This document shows, piece by piece, positions 1 through 7,561 of a stretch of DNA of 64,000 nucleotides. The position numbers were made by a program, and so were the translations under genes. Source of the DNA: GCA-002282575 sp964606405 (GTDB taxonomy: Bacteria > Pseudomonadota > Gammaproteobacteria > Thiomicrospirales > Thiomicrospiraceae); the NCBI GenBank assembly GCA_964606405.1, contig CAZSGH010000007.1, positions 1 through 64,000 on the forward strand. Reading direction: 5' to 3'. The notes under the pieces are model-generated. The model saw only the letters and a list, made by a program, of their open reading frames with translations. It ran no database searches and had not been told where the DNA came from. How positions within the stretch are numbered: the first letter of the stretch is position 1; every line of letters starts with the position of its first letter.

Positions 1-407
1 ACGAATCCTTTTCGACCTACGGTACCTTGCGCGGACTGCACTATCAGCTACCGCCTTATGCACAGAGTAAGCTCGTGCGAGTGGTGCAAGGCAAGGTACT
101 CGATGTTGCTGTCGATATCCGCCAAAGTAGTGCTACCTTTGGGCAGTATGTAGCAGTCGAATTGTCGGCAGAGAATAAGCGTCAGCTGTTTATCCCGCGC
201 GGCTTTGCGCATGGTTTTGTTGTGCTATCAGAAACCGCTGTTTTTCAGTATAAGGTCGATAATCATTACAGCAAAGATTGCGACCGTGGGTTAGCCTTTA
301 ACGATCCCAGTATTGCTATCGACTGGCAAATCGACTTAACGCAAGCCTTACTGTCGGATAAGGACAGCAAACAACCTTTGTTGCAAAATGCAGAAGTCTT
401 TAATTAA
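1..407 (+). CDS. rmlC: dTDP-4-dehydrorhamnose 3,5-epimerase, 5' end outside window
   Basis: This enzyme epimerises dTDP-4-keto-6-deoxyglucose at C3 and C5, the third step of dTDP-L-rhamnose synthesis in the cytoplasm. The reading frame is open from base 3 (ESFSTYGTLRGLHYQ), so the true start lies upstream of the window; the TTG at 27 is an internal Leu codon. Visible family signatures are RGLHYQ, with the catalytic His, and the cupin strand RGFAHGFVVLSE. About 134 of roughly 180 residues are present. rmlD follows after one small gene, and rmlA/rmlB would be expected just upstream. Identification is secure; only the N-terminus is missing. Confidence 0.95.
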   Translation, partial: ESFSTYGTLRGLHYQLPPYAQSKLVRVVQGKVLDVAVDIRQSSATFGQYVAVELSAENKRQLFIPRGFAHGFVVLSETAVFQYKVDNHYSKDCDRGLAFNDPSIAIDWQIDLTQALLSDKDSKQPLLQNAEVFN

Positions 408-422
408 CCCTAAGGAGTCAAT

Positions 423-650
423 ATGGCATCGATAACCTTCGATACACACCAGTTTGTAAAAAGCTTATCTGCTGTGGGCATGCCTGTAGAACAGGCTGAG
501 GTGCTTGCTGAGGCGCAGAAAAAGTTGATTGATGAGCAGTTAACCACTAAGCAAGATTTGAAAATGCTCAAAGATGAGCTTTTGCTCGCCATTGGTGGCA
601 TGGTTGCAGGTGCGACGGGTCTTATTATCGCCGTTATGCAGTTAAAATAA
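423..650 (+). CDS. small DUF1640/CCDC90-like membrane-anchored coiled-coil protein
   Basis: The product is 75 residues with the N-terminal pattern ITFDTHQFVKSL and an EQAEVLAEAQ helix, both typical of the DUF1640 (CCDC90-like) family. A charged coiled coil (about residues 30-52) follows, then one hydrophobic C-terminal membrane segment (about 55-74). Its molecular role is not established. An AAGGAG ribosome binding site lies just upstream of the ATG at 423. The TAA overlaps the rmlD ATG by one base, so it is translated in the rhamnose operon although it has no obvious sugar function. Confidence 0.75.
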   Translation: MASITFDTHQFVKSLSAVGMPVEQAEVLAEAQKKLIDEQLTTKQDLKMLKDELLLAIGGMVAGATGLIIAVMQLK

Positions 651-1456
651 TGAAAATTTTATTGCTGGGTAAAAATGGACAGCTTGGTTATGCTTTGCAG
701 CAAACCCTAGCTCCGTTAGGCGATTTAATCGCTTTAGGTCGAACCGAGTGCGATATGACCGACCTGAATGCCGTTGTTCAAGCCGTACAAATCCATCGAC
801 CCAATATCATTGTTAATGCCGCTGCTTACACAGCGGTAGATAAGGCCGAGACAGACCAAGTTAACTGTTATTTAGCGAATGCTGCCGCTCCCAGTCTTTT
901 GGCGAGCGAAGCGAAGAAGCTTGGTGCTTTGCTCGTGCATTATTCGACAGATTATGTGTTTGATGGCAGTAAAACAACTCCCTACGAACCAACTGATAAG
1001 CCTAACCCGATTAACTATTACGGCTACAGTAAGCTGATGGGCGAAGAGGGTATTAAATATAGCGGCTGCGATTATCTAATTTTCAGAACCAGCTGGGTAT
1101 ACCATCCCGACTATGGCAATAATTTTTATCGAACCATGCAGCGTCTTGCTAAAGAGCGTGAAGTACTGAGTATTGTTGCTGATCAGCGCGGAATCCCCAA
1201 CGATGCACGCGATTTAGCGGCTGATACAGCGCGTATTTTGGCACAGCCATTAGCGCAGCTTAAACAACACAGTGGCATTTATCATCTGACCGCAGGGCTA
1301 GAAAATCAAACCACGTGGTACGGTTTTGCGAAACAGATTATCGATGCTATGCCAGAAAAGGCATGTAAAACGGTTAATCCTATTCCTACAAGCAACTACC
1401 CCACACCAGCTACGCGCCCCATGTGGAGTGTGATGCAGCGGGTGTTGCCGGCTTAA
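650..1456 (+). CDS. rmlD: dTDP-4-dehydrorhamnose reductase
   Basis: The enzyme reduces dTDP-4-keto-L-rhamnose to dTDP-L-rhamnose with NAD(P)H, the last step of the pathway. At 268 residues it is somewhat short for the family. The Rossmann motif GKNGQLG is at residues 7-13 and the SDR catalytic pair Y124/K128 is in YYGYSK; STDYVFDG is another RmlD signature. It is co-transcribed with rmlC and the small DUF1640-like gene. Rhamnose is therefore likely one component of the surface polysaccharide made by this locus. Confidence 0.95.
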   Translation: MKILLLGKNGQLGYALQQTLAPLGDLIALGRTECDMTDLNAVVQAVQIHRPNIIVNAAAYTAVDKAETDQVNCYLANAAAPSLLASEAKKLGALLVHYSTDYVFDGSKTTPYEPTDKPNPINYYGYSKLMGEEGIKYSGCDYLIFRTSWVYHPDYGNNFYRTMQRLAKEREVLSIVADQRGIPNDARDLAADTARILAQPLAQLKQHSGIYHLTAGLENQTTWYGFAKQIIDAMPEKACKTVNPIPTSNYPTPATRPMWSVMQRVLPA

Positions 1457-1568
1457 GTGCCTTTGTTTGGATGAATACTACTTATCAAATGCAATTGCAG
1501 CCGAAAAAACGACCGCATTTTTTATTTCGTGCTATAGTGTTATCAATCGTACGATTTGGAGTGCTGTC

Positions 1569-1823
1569 ATGATTGTTACCGCTAATGATGTAAAAACAAA
1601 AGGCGTGTCCTTGTTCGCAAATATGCTGCAAAAAGCAGACGAACTCATTATTAATGTGCGCGGAAAAAGCCAGTTTGTCGTGTTAGATATTGCGCGTTAT
1701 AACGAATTTAGGCAAAAAGAGCTTGATCTTGCTCATTATCAAACCATGCAAGATATTCAGGCGGGACGTTATCAGGAACAAACCGCAGCAGAACACGCGC
1801 AAGAACTATTGAATGCCCTATAA
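1569..1823 (+). CDS. Phd/YefM-type antitoxin
   Basis: This is an 84-residue antitoxin starting at the ATG at 1569; the frame stays open further upstream to 1467, but that extension is not family-like. The N-terminal pattern TANDVKTKGVSLFANMLQ...VRGKSQFVVLDIARYNEF matches the prevent-host-death fold that binds the operator DNA. The acidic, helical C-terminus would wrap the toxin. Its end overlaps the toxin start by 11 bases, the usual coupled arrangement. It probably autorepresses the pair. It interrupts the sugar cluster between rmlD and the ddh genes. Confidence 0.8.
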   Translation: MIVTANDVKTKGVSLFANMLQKADELIINVRGKSQFVVLDIARYNEFRQKELDLAHYQTMQDIQAGRYQEQTAAEHAQELLNAL

Positions 1824-2091
1824 AATTATTCGTACCGATAGTTATTTCAAAAAGCTCACGAAATTTCTAAAAAAACATCCAGACGCGATAGAAAGATATA
1901 TTAAGACGATTGAATTGTTAGAGATTAATCCTTTTCATCCGTCGCTACGCCTGCACAAGTTGCAAGGCAAGCTCAATGAATATCACAGCGTTTCAATCAA
2001 TTTAAGCTACCGTATCGTTATTGATTTGGTCATTACAGAAGCACAGATTATCCCCATCGACATTGGCGCACATGATGAAGTTTACTCGTGA
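1813..2091 (+). CDS. RelE/ParE superfamily toxin
   Basis: A 92-residue basic protein with the RelE/ParE fold pattern: N-terminal YFKKLTKFLKKHP helix, then LRLHKLQGKLNEYHSVSINLSYRIVIDL strands and a short C-terminal strand. Most relatives are ribosome-dependent mRNA endonucleases (RelE, YafQ), while ParE members poison gyrase; the sequence does not separate these well. The preceding Phd-like gene overlaps it and is its presumed antitoxin. All core strands are present, so it is probably intact. Confidence 0.8.
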   Translation: MPYKIIRTDSYFKKLTKFLKKHPDAIERYIKTIELLEINPFHPSLRLHKLQGKLNEYHSVSINLSYRIVIDLVITEAQIIPIDIGAHDEVYS

Positions 2092-2191
2092 ATTCTGTCC
2101 CAGCCATACGAGATTATTAAACCATTACACACAGTAAAATTGTGCTTGCTCGAGCATTTAATGACGCTTATTCAAAGTAATCCAAACAACA

Positions 2192-2231
2192 GTGATTAAT
2201 CGTTTTTTCAGCCTATTGCGAACAGTTCGTT
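2192..2231 (+). repeat. 40-bp direct repeat, left copy, flanking MNT/HEPN module
   Basis: This stretch is repeated at 3206-3245 in the same orientation with two mismatches in 40 bases. The two copies bracket the MNT/HEPN toxin-antitoxin pair and the MITE-like element at 2274. This suggests the bracketed segment arrived by recombination or duplication. The rest of 2092-2405, which lacks genes, holds only this repeat and the 2274 element. Confidence 0.8.
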
Positions 2232-2273
2232 TCACTTTTGATCGATATCGAATCGTTTAATGGTTTAAAATAA

Positions 2274-2385
2274 AGGGCAACTCTAAAAATCCGTCATTCC
2301 CGCGAAAGCGGGAATCTATCTTCTTGACGTTATGGATCTCCGTATGCGCGAGGATGACGAAAGATCGAGTTATTAGAGATGCCCT
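2274..2385 (-). repeat. MITE-like intergenic repeat, family A, with dRS3-like core
   Basis: The element is bounded by short inverted ends (AGGGCAACTCTAA and TTAGAGATGCCCT). It contains the 20-bp palindrome at 2296-2315 (ATTCCC, 8 bases, GGGAAT), which matches the dRS3 motif known from Neisseria and many other proteobacteria. A second copy lies in the opposite orientation at 39396-39499 and shares most of its length. It has no coding capacity. Confidence 0.8.
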
Positions 2386-2414
2386 AAACTAAAAATAAAA
2401 AATGAGTGCTGAAG

Positions 2415-2732
2415 ATGGATCAGAATATAGCTGTACGATTATCTCCTCAAGTGCTTGCAGAGATAAAATCGGTTTTTGAGCAGGTGTTCGATAAAGGCGA
2501 TTTATATTTGTTTGGTAGCCGTACCGATAAACAGCAAAAGGGTGGAGATATTGACCTTTTTCTGGCTCCTGAAAATTTGCAGGATATTGCGGTAAAGAAA
2601 ATAGACTTTTTGGTTAGGCTTAAACGCCTGATTGGAGATCAAAAAATCGATCTGGTTGTTGATCGTGGTCAAAACCGTCTGATCGACAGAGTGGCGAAGC
2701 AGAGTGGAGTGTTGTTGTGTCAGAAGCATTAA
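2415..2732 (+). CDS. MNT-type nucleotidyltransferase antitoxin (MntA-like)
   Basis: The product is about 105 residues from the ATG at 2415; a GTG at 2406 would add three. It carries the minimal nucleotidyltransferase signature G34-S35 followed nine residues later by D45-I-D47. In the type VII MntA/HepT systems the antitoxin transfers AMP to the HEPN toxin, and the DxD residues bind the metal. It overlaps the HEPN gene by 16 bases, the standard arrangement. Family assignment is firm; activity is inferred. Confidence 0.85.
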   Translation: MDQNIAVRLSPQVLAEIKSVFEQVFDKGDLYLFGSRTDKQQKGGDIDLFLAPENLQDIAVKKIDFLVRLKRLIGDQKIDLVVDRGQNRLIDRVAKQSGVLLCQKH

Positions 2733-3172
2733 GTGCCATATTCGAATCAATCGACCGGCTGTTTATGAGTTGCACGATTGATTTTGACCTATTAAGCGAA
2801 GCCGATATCTGCCAAGAATGGTTTGATGATTATAACAACCAGCGCGTTGTGAATAGCTTTTTGTTTAATTACACCAAGATTCAGGACAAGATTGGCGCAA
2901 AGCTGTTTCGTCAGGTGCTACTGGCACTTAGAGAAGTCTCCGATGCAAGTGTGCCGATGATTGACCTGTTAAATCTGCTCGAAAAGTTGGGCTTGATTGA
3001 ATCGACCGAGCAGTGGGATAGGTTGCGTGAAATCCGTAATGCGATTGCGCATGAATATCCTGCCGATGTTCAAGAACGTATCGATAATATCCTGTTGGCG
3101 TTATCTGGTTTCGAAAGTTTACGGCATATCTATGTCAATATTAAAAGCTATATGCAGAGTAAGATGCGCTAA
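2717..3172 (+). CDS. HEPN-domain toxin (HepT-like)
   Basis: A 151-residue all-helical protein with the HEPN RNase motif R107-x4-H112 followed by Y114, giving the RX4HXY pattern of HepT toxins. In that family the tyrosine is the residue adenylylated by MntA, and R and H cleave RNA. Start is GTG at 2717, inside the end of the MNT gene. The pair sits between two 40-bp direct repeats inside the polysaccharide locus. Confidence 0.85.
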   Translation: MSEALSAIFESIDRLFMSCTIDFDLLSEADICQEWFDDYNNQRVVNSFLFNYTKIQDKIGAKLFRQVLLALREVSDASVPMIDLLNLLEKLGLIESTEQWDRLREIRNAIAHEYPADVQERIDNILLALSGFESLRHIYVNIKSYMQSKMR

Positions 3173-3205
3173 AAACCCGCTTACTCGCTGCGATCTCAAC
3201 CAGTC

Positions 3206-3245
3206 GTGATTAATTGCTTTTTCAGCCTATTGCGAACAGTTCGTT
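3206..3245 (+). repeat. 40-bp direct repeat, right copy
   Basis: Nearly identical to 2192-2231 (two mismatches). It lies directly upstream of the leader ORF and ddhD. If the two copies recombined, the MNT/HEPN pair would be deleted and a single copy left in front of the ddh genes. Confidence 0.8.
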
Positions 3246-3294
3246 GCTTGGTTTTTTGTTAGAATAAGCATAATAAAACGAATAGGATCATTTT

Positions 3295-3372
3295 ATGGCT
3301 TCTTTTGCGGTATTGGTGCGCGGTTCATTTCGTCGTCAACCAGCGTTGAGTGCTCATTGCTCATGCAAGTGA
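3295..3372 (+). CDS. possible 25-codon leader peptide overlapping ddhD start
   Basis: An ATG at 3295 with an upstream AGGA-type ribosome binding site opens a 25-residue frame rich in Ser, Arg and Ala. Its TGA at 3370-3372 lies just inside ddhD, whose ATG is at 3363. The better ribosome binding site belongs to this short frame, while none is obvious for ddhD. Translational coupling is therefore plausible. It has no recognisable function and could be chance; an alternative is a remnant of another gene's start. Confidence 0.35.
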   Translation: MASFAVLVRGSFRRQPALSAHCSCK

Positions 3373-4319
3373 TATTGAATAACGGCAAAAGTTTTAACCT
3401 TAACCAAGGCGAAAACTTATTACATGCTGCGCTACAGCAAGGGCTGGTATTAGAGCATAGCTGCAAGACAGGACGTTGTGGTGTTTGTAAAACGAAAGTG
3501 ATAATTGGTGAAACCACTGTCTTGCAAAACGAAGAAAGTCTATCCGAGCAAGAGCAACAGGACGGACTTATCCTCACTTGTTGCCGTACAGCAATAACAG
3601 ACGTGTCTTTAGATATCGAGGATTTAGGCTTTTTAGCTGGTATTGAAACCAAAACTCTGCCTTGTCGCATTGACGCTTTAGACAAACTTAGTGGTGATGT
3701 TGTCCAAGTTACCTTGCGTTTGCCGCCTAATCAACCTCTTCGTTTTTTAGCAGGACAATATATCGACTTGATTGCCAACGGCATTCGTCGTAGCTATTCC
3801 ATTGCCAATGCACCACGCGATGACAATAAGCTGGTACTCGAAGTTCGGCAAGTCGAAAAGGGTCAAATGAGCGATTATTTGTTTCATACTGCCAAAGTGA
3901 ACGACCTACTCCGCATCGAAGGACCTTTAGGGACTTTTTGTTTACGTGAAACAACGAAAACGCCCTTATTTATTGCAACAGGGACGGGTATTGCGCCGAT
4001 TAAAGCGATGATTGCCACTTTACCCAATACTCAACCAATAAGTGTTTATTGGGGTGGTCGCACCGAAGCAGATATTTACTGGCAAAGCATTCCTGACCAT
4101 GTGAATCTTGTCTCTGTTTTGTCACGGGCAGATGATGTTTGGCAGGGTGCTCGTGGTTATGTACAAAATGCAGTATTAGCAGATTATTCAGACTTGTCTG
4201 ATTTTGTCGTTTATGCCTGTGGCTCCGAAGCGATGATTCGAGATGCGAAAGCAGCGTTTATTCAGTCTGGTTTATCGGAAAAGACTTTTTATTCCGATGC
4301 CTTTGTCAGTTCTTCTTAA
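3363..4319 (+). CDS. ddhD: CDP-6-deoxy-delta-3,4-glucoseen reductase (E3)
   Basis: This iron-sulfur flavoprotein passes electrons from NADH to the E1 dehydrase (DdhC) in formation of CDP-4-keto-3,6-dideoxyglucose. The N-terminal plant-type ferredoxin domain has C34, C39, C42 and a fourth cysteine at 73/74. A ferredoxin-reductase-like FAD domain (RRSYSIANAP) and an NAD domain (ATGTGIAPIKAM) follow. Length is 318 residues from the ATG at 3363, usual for the family (also called AscD or RfbI). It is first in the ddhDABC run. Confidence 0.93.
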   Translation: MQVILNNGKSFNLNQGENLLHAALQQGLVLEHSCKTGRCGVCKTKVIIGETTVLQNEESLSEQEQQDGLILTCCRTAITDVSLDIEDLGFLAGIETKTLPCRIDALDKLSGDVVQVTLRLPPNQPLRFLAGQYIDLIANGIRRSYSIANAPRDDNKLVLEVRQVEKGQMSDYLFHTAKVNDLLRIEGPLGTFCLRETTKTPLFIATGTGIAPIKAMIATLPNTQPISVYWGGRTEADIYWQSIPDHVNLVSVLSRADDVWQGARGYVQNAVLADYSDLSDFVVYACGSEAMIRDAKAAFIQSGLSEKTFYSDAFVSSS

Positions 4320-4340
4320 TTTAGATTAGGTGATTAATAA

Positions 4341-5114
4341 ATGAAAGCGGTTATTTTAGCAGGTGGGTTGGGTACGCGATTAAGCGAAGAAACCAGTATC
4401 CGTCCCAAACCGATGGTAGAAATTGGCGGTAAGCCCATTTTATGGCATATCATGAAAATGTATTCCCAGCATGGCGTGAATGATTTTGTGATTTGCTGTG
4501 GTTATAAAGGCTACGTCATTAAAGAATACTTTGCCAACTACTTTTTGCATACGTCTGATGTCACTTTTGATATGAAAAACAACGAAATGAAAGTACACGA
4601 ACGTCGTGCAGAGCCTTGGACGGTAACCTTGGTCGATACAGGTGACGACACCATGACAGGTGGGCGCTTAAAACGCGTTGCCGACTATGTTAAAGATGAA
4701 GAGGCCTTTTGTTTTACCTATGGCGATGGTGTATCCGATGTGGATATTGGTCAACTGATAGCCTTTCATAAAGCGCATGGTAAAGATGCTACCTTAACTG
4801 CGACCTTTCCACCAGGGCGTTTTGGCGCTTTAGAGTTTCAAGGTAATCAGATTATGCAGTTCAAAGAAAAACCTAAAGGCGATGGTGCCATGATTAATGG
4901 CGGCTTCTTTGTCTTGTCTCCAAAAGTGATTGATCGTATTAGTGATGATGCTTGTACGTGGGAGCAAGAACCTTTAATGGGCTTGGCTACCGATGGTCAG
5001 TTAATGGCGTTCAAACACGAAGGCTTCTGGCAGCCAATGGATACCTTGCGCGATAAAAATCACTTGGAAGAGCTATGGCAAGCAGGCAAAGCACCTTGGA
5101 AAACATGGGAGTAA
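4341..5114 (+). CDS. ddhA: glucose-1-phosphate cytidylyltransferase
   Basis: Makes CDP-glucose from glucose 1-phosphate and CTP, the entry step of the CDP-3,6-dideoxyhexose pathway. It opens with the nucleotidyltransferase signature AGGLGTRLSEETSIRPKPM; EFQGNQIMQFKEKPKGD and GGFFVLSP follow. Length is 257 residues, as in RfbF. It begins 21 bases after ddhD and is followed by ddhB after three bases. Identification is secure. Confidence 0.96.
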   Translation: MKAVILAGGLGTRLSEETSIRPKPMVEIGGKPILWHIMKMYSQHGVNDFVICCGYKGYVIKEYFANYFLHTSDVTFDMKNNEMKVHERRAEPWTVTLVDTGDDTMTGGRLKRVADYVKDEEAFCFTYGDGVSDVDIGQLIAFHKAHGKDATLTATFPPGRFGALEFQGNQIMQFKEKPKGDGAMINGGFFVLSPKVIDRISDDACTWEQEPLMGLATDGQLMAFKHEGFWQPMDTLRDKNHLEELWQAGKAPWKTWE

Positions 5115-5117
5115 GTT

Positions 5118-6176
5118 GTGGTTAATCCAGCTTTTTGGCAAGGCAAACGCGTTTTTTTAACAGGTCATACAGGCTTTAAGGGAAGTTGGCTGGCGTTGTG
5201 GTTGCAGCAAATGGGCGCGGTGGTTAAAGGTTATGCCTTAACGCCACCTTCTAAGCCAAGTTTGTTCGATGTTGCGCGTGTTGGCGATGGCATGCAGTCA
5301 GAAGTTGGTGATATTCGTGATTTAGCACAAGTTAAAGCAAGCATGATTGGGTTTGATCCCGACATTCTCATTCACATGGCAGCACAGCCCTTGGTGCGTT
5401 TGTCTTATCGTGAACCGCTGGAAACGTATGACATTAACGTCATGGGAACAGCCAAGGTATTAGAAGCAGCCAGAAGTTGCCCTAACTTAAAAGCCATTGT
5501 GTCTGTTACGACCGACAAATGTTATGAAAACAAAGAATGGGTATGGGGCTATCGTGAAGATGAGCCAATGGGGGGGCACGATCCGTACAGTAGTTCTAAA
5601 GGCTGTGCGGAGTTAGTCACTTCCGCTTATCGCCGTTCGTTTTTAGCAGAACAAGGTGTTGGTTTAGCTTCTGCTCGTGCTGGAAATGTTATTGGTGGTG
5701 GTGATTGGGCAGAAGATCGCCTGATTCCCGATATTTTACGTGCCTTCGAAAAAGGTCAGCCTGTTATTATTCGTAACCCAGCATCAACACGCCCTTGGCA
5801 ACATGTGCTAGAACCCTTGTCGGGTTATTTAGTGTTGGCGCAAGCTTTGTACGAACAGCCAACAGTCTTTGCAGAAGGTTGGAACTTTGGGCCTTTCGAC
5901 GAAGATGCACAGCCAGTCAGTTGGATTTTGGATAAAATGGTTGCCAAGTGGCAGGGTGCAAGTTGGCAGCTCGACGAAGACGCACATCCGCACGAAGCGG
6001 GCTACTTAAAGCTAGATATTTCCAAAGCTAAAGCGCAACTACACTGGCAACCGACATGGCGCTTAGAGCAGACGCTCAATCGTATTGTCGATTGGCATCA
6101 GGCTTGGTTAGCCAATAAAGACATGCACGCAGCGTGCTTACAAGAAATTACCGATTATATGCAGGACAAGAGTTAA
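5118..6176 (+). CDS. ddhB: CDP-glucose 4,6-dehydratase
   Basis: Converts CDP-glucose to CDP-4-keto-6-deoxyglucose with bound NAD. It is an extended SDR with the Rossmann motif TGHTGFKGSW near the N-terminus, the catalytic YSSSK, and the family patterns SVTTDKCYEN and RAGNVIGGGDW. The start is GTG at 5118, three bases after ddhA. Length is 352 residues, close to RfbG. It feeds DdhC, encoded next. Confidence 0.96.
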   Translation: MVNPAFWQGKRVFLTGHTGFKGSWLALWLQQMGAVVKGYALTPPSKPSLFDVARVGDGMQSEVGDIRDLAQVKASMIGFDPDILIHMAAQPLVRLSYREPLETYDINVMGTAKVLEAARSCPNLKAIVSVTTDKCYENKEWVWGYREDEPMGGHDPYSSSKGCAELVTSAYRRSFLAEQGVGLASARAGNVIGGGDWAEDRLIPDILRAFEKGQPVIIRNPASTRPWQHVLEPLSGYLVLAQALYEQPTVFAEGWNFGPFDEDAQPVSWILDKMVAKWQGASWQLDEDAHPHEAGYLKLDISKAKAQLHWQPTWRLEQTLNRIVDWHQAWLANKDMHAACLQEITDYMQDKS

Positions 6177-6178
6177 CC

Positions 6179-7495
6179 ATGAAAACAACCCAATCATTAC
6201 GTCAAGAAATCGCAGCCTTAGTGAAAGAATACGCAGCCCTGCAATATGCCGACAAACCTTTCGAAGCGGGTAAAACGCTGGTACCACCATCGGGTAAAGT
6301 GATTGGCGAAACCGAATTACAATACATGGTTGAAGCATCCTTAGATGGTTGGCTAACCACTGGACGATTTAACGATCAGTTTGAAAAAGAACTCGCAGAG
6401 TTTATCGGTATTAAACACCTGATTACCGTTAATTCAGGTTCGTCTGCAAACTTGGTGGCTTTTAGCACGCTCACATCGCCAAAGTTGGGTAACAGAGCCA
6501 TTAAAAAAGGCGACGAAGTGATTGGTGTTGCGGCGGGCTTCCCCACTACGGTCAACCCCATTGTGCAATTTGGTGCTGTGCCTGTGTTTGTCGATGTCGA
6601 TTTAAGCACACACAACGTCAATGCAGACTTAATCGAAGCGGCGATTACGCCTAAAACCAAAGCCATTATGTTAGCGCATACGCTGGGTAATCCGTTCAAC
6701 TTATCGAAAGTTAAGGCGTTGTGCGACAAATACAACCTATGGTTGGTCGAAGATTGCTGCGACGCCTTGGGTGCTAAGTTTGATGGCAAAATGGTCGGTA
6801 CGTGGGGCGATATCGCTACCCTTAGTTTTTACCCAGCGCACCATATGACAATGGGTGAGGGTGGCGCGGTCTTCACCAATAATGGTCAGCTCATCAAGAT
6901 CGCTGAATCCTTCCGTGATTGGGGGCGTGATTGCTACTGCAAGCCAGGTTGCGATAATACCTGCGGTACGCGCTTTAACATGCAGTTAGGCAGTTTGCCT
7001 GTTGGTTACGATCATAAATATACCTACTCACACCTTGGCTACAACCTCAAAATTACCGATATGCAAGCCGCTTGTGGGTTAGCGCAGCTCAAGCGCTTGC
7101 CAGAGTTTATCGAAAAGCGTAATGCCAACTTCGATTACCTTAAAAATCGTTTAAGTACCGTCACCGACTTTATTGAGTTGACAGAGCCAACCGAAAACGC
7201 AACCCCTTCGTGGTTTGGTTTCCCGATTACACTCAAAGAAACCGCAGGTGTGAGCCGTGTCGATTTAACGAAATACTTAGATCAGCAGAAAATTGGCACG
7301 CGCCTATTGTTTGCAGGTAACCTCATTCGTCAGCCCTATTTCGAAGGGCTAGAATATCGTGTGGTAGGCGACTTAACGAACACAGACATCACCATGAATC
7401 AAACACTGTGGTTGGGTATTTATCCGGGACTAGGTCAAGAACACCTAGACTATATCGCCGAAAAGCTAGAAGAGTTCTTTGGTGTTGGGTTTTAA
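6179..7495 (+). CDS. ddhC: CDP-4-keto-6-deoxyglucose 3-dehydrase (E1)
   Basis: A PMP-dependent iron-sulfur dehydrase that removes the C3 hydroxyl; with DdhD it gives CDP-4-keto-3,6-dideoxyglucose. It has the aminotransferase fold, but the PLP lysine is replaced by His in FYPAHHMTMGEGG (about residue 221), the hallmark of this dehydrase. A cysteine cluster (DCYCKPGCDNTCG) supplies the [2Fe-2S] ligands. The ATG at 6179 gives 438 residues, the usual length. It is the last gene of the intact ddh run. Confidence 0.96.
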   Translation: MKTTQSLRQEIAALVKEYAALQYADKPFEAGKTLVPPSGKVIGETELQYMVEASLDGWLTTGRFNDQFEKELAEFIGIKHLITVNSGSSANLVAFSTLTSPKLGNRAIKKGDEVIGVAAGFPTTVNPIVQFGAVPVFVDVDLSTHNVNADLIEAAITPKTKAIMLAHTLGNPFNLSKVKALCDKYNLWLVEDCCDALGAKFDGKMVGTWGDIATLSFYPAHHMTMGEGGAVFTNNGQLIKIAESFRDWGRDCYCKPGCDNTCGTRFNMQLGSLPVGYDHKYTYSHLGYNLKITDMQAACGLAQLKRLPEFIEKRNANFDYLKNRLSTVTDFIELTEPTENATPSWFGFPITLKETAGVSRVDLTKYLDQQKIGTRLLFAGNLIRQPYFEGLEYRVVGDLTNTDITMNQTLWLGIYPGLGQEHLDYIAEKLEEFFGVGF

Positions 7496-7561
7496 GTAGA
7501 TGCTAGAGCAGTTGTTATCCTTTCTGCTCAGTATGACAATGAGTATGGATTGAAATGTGAA

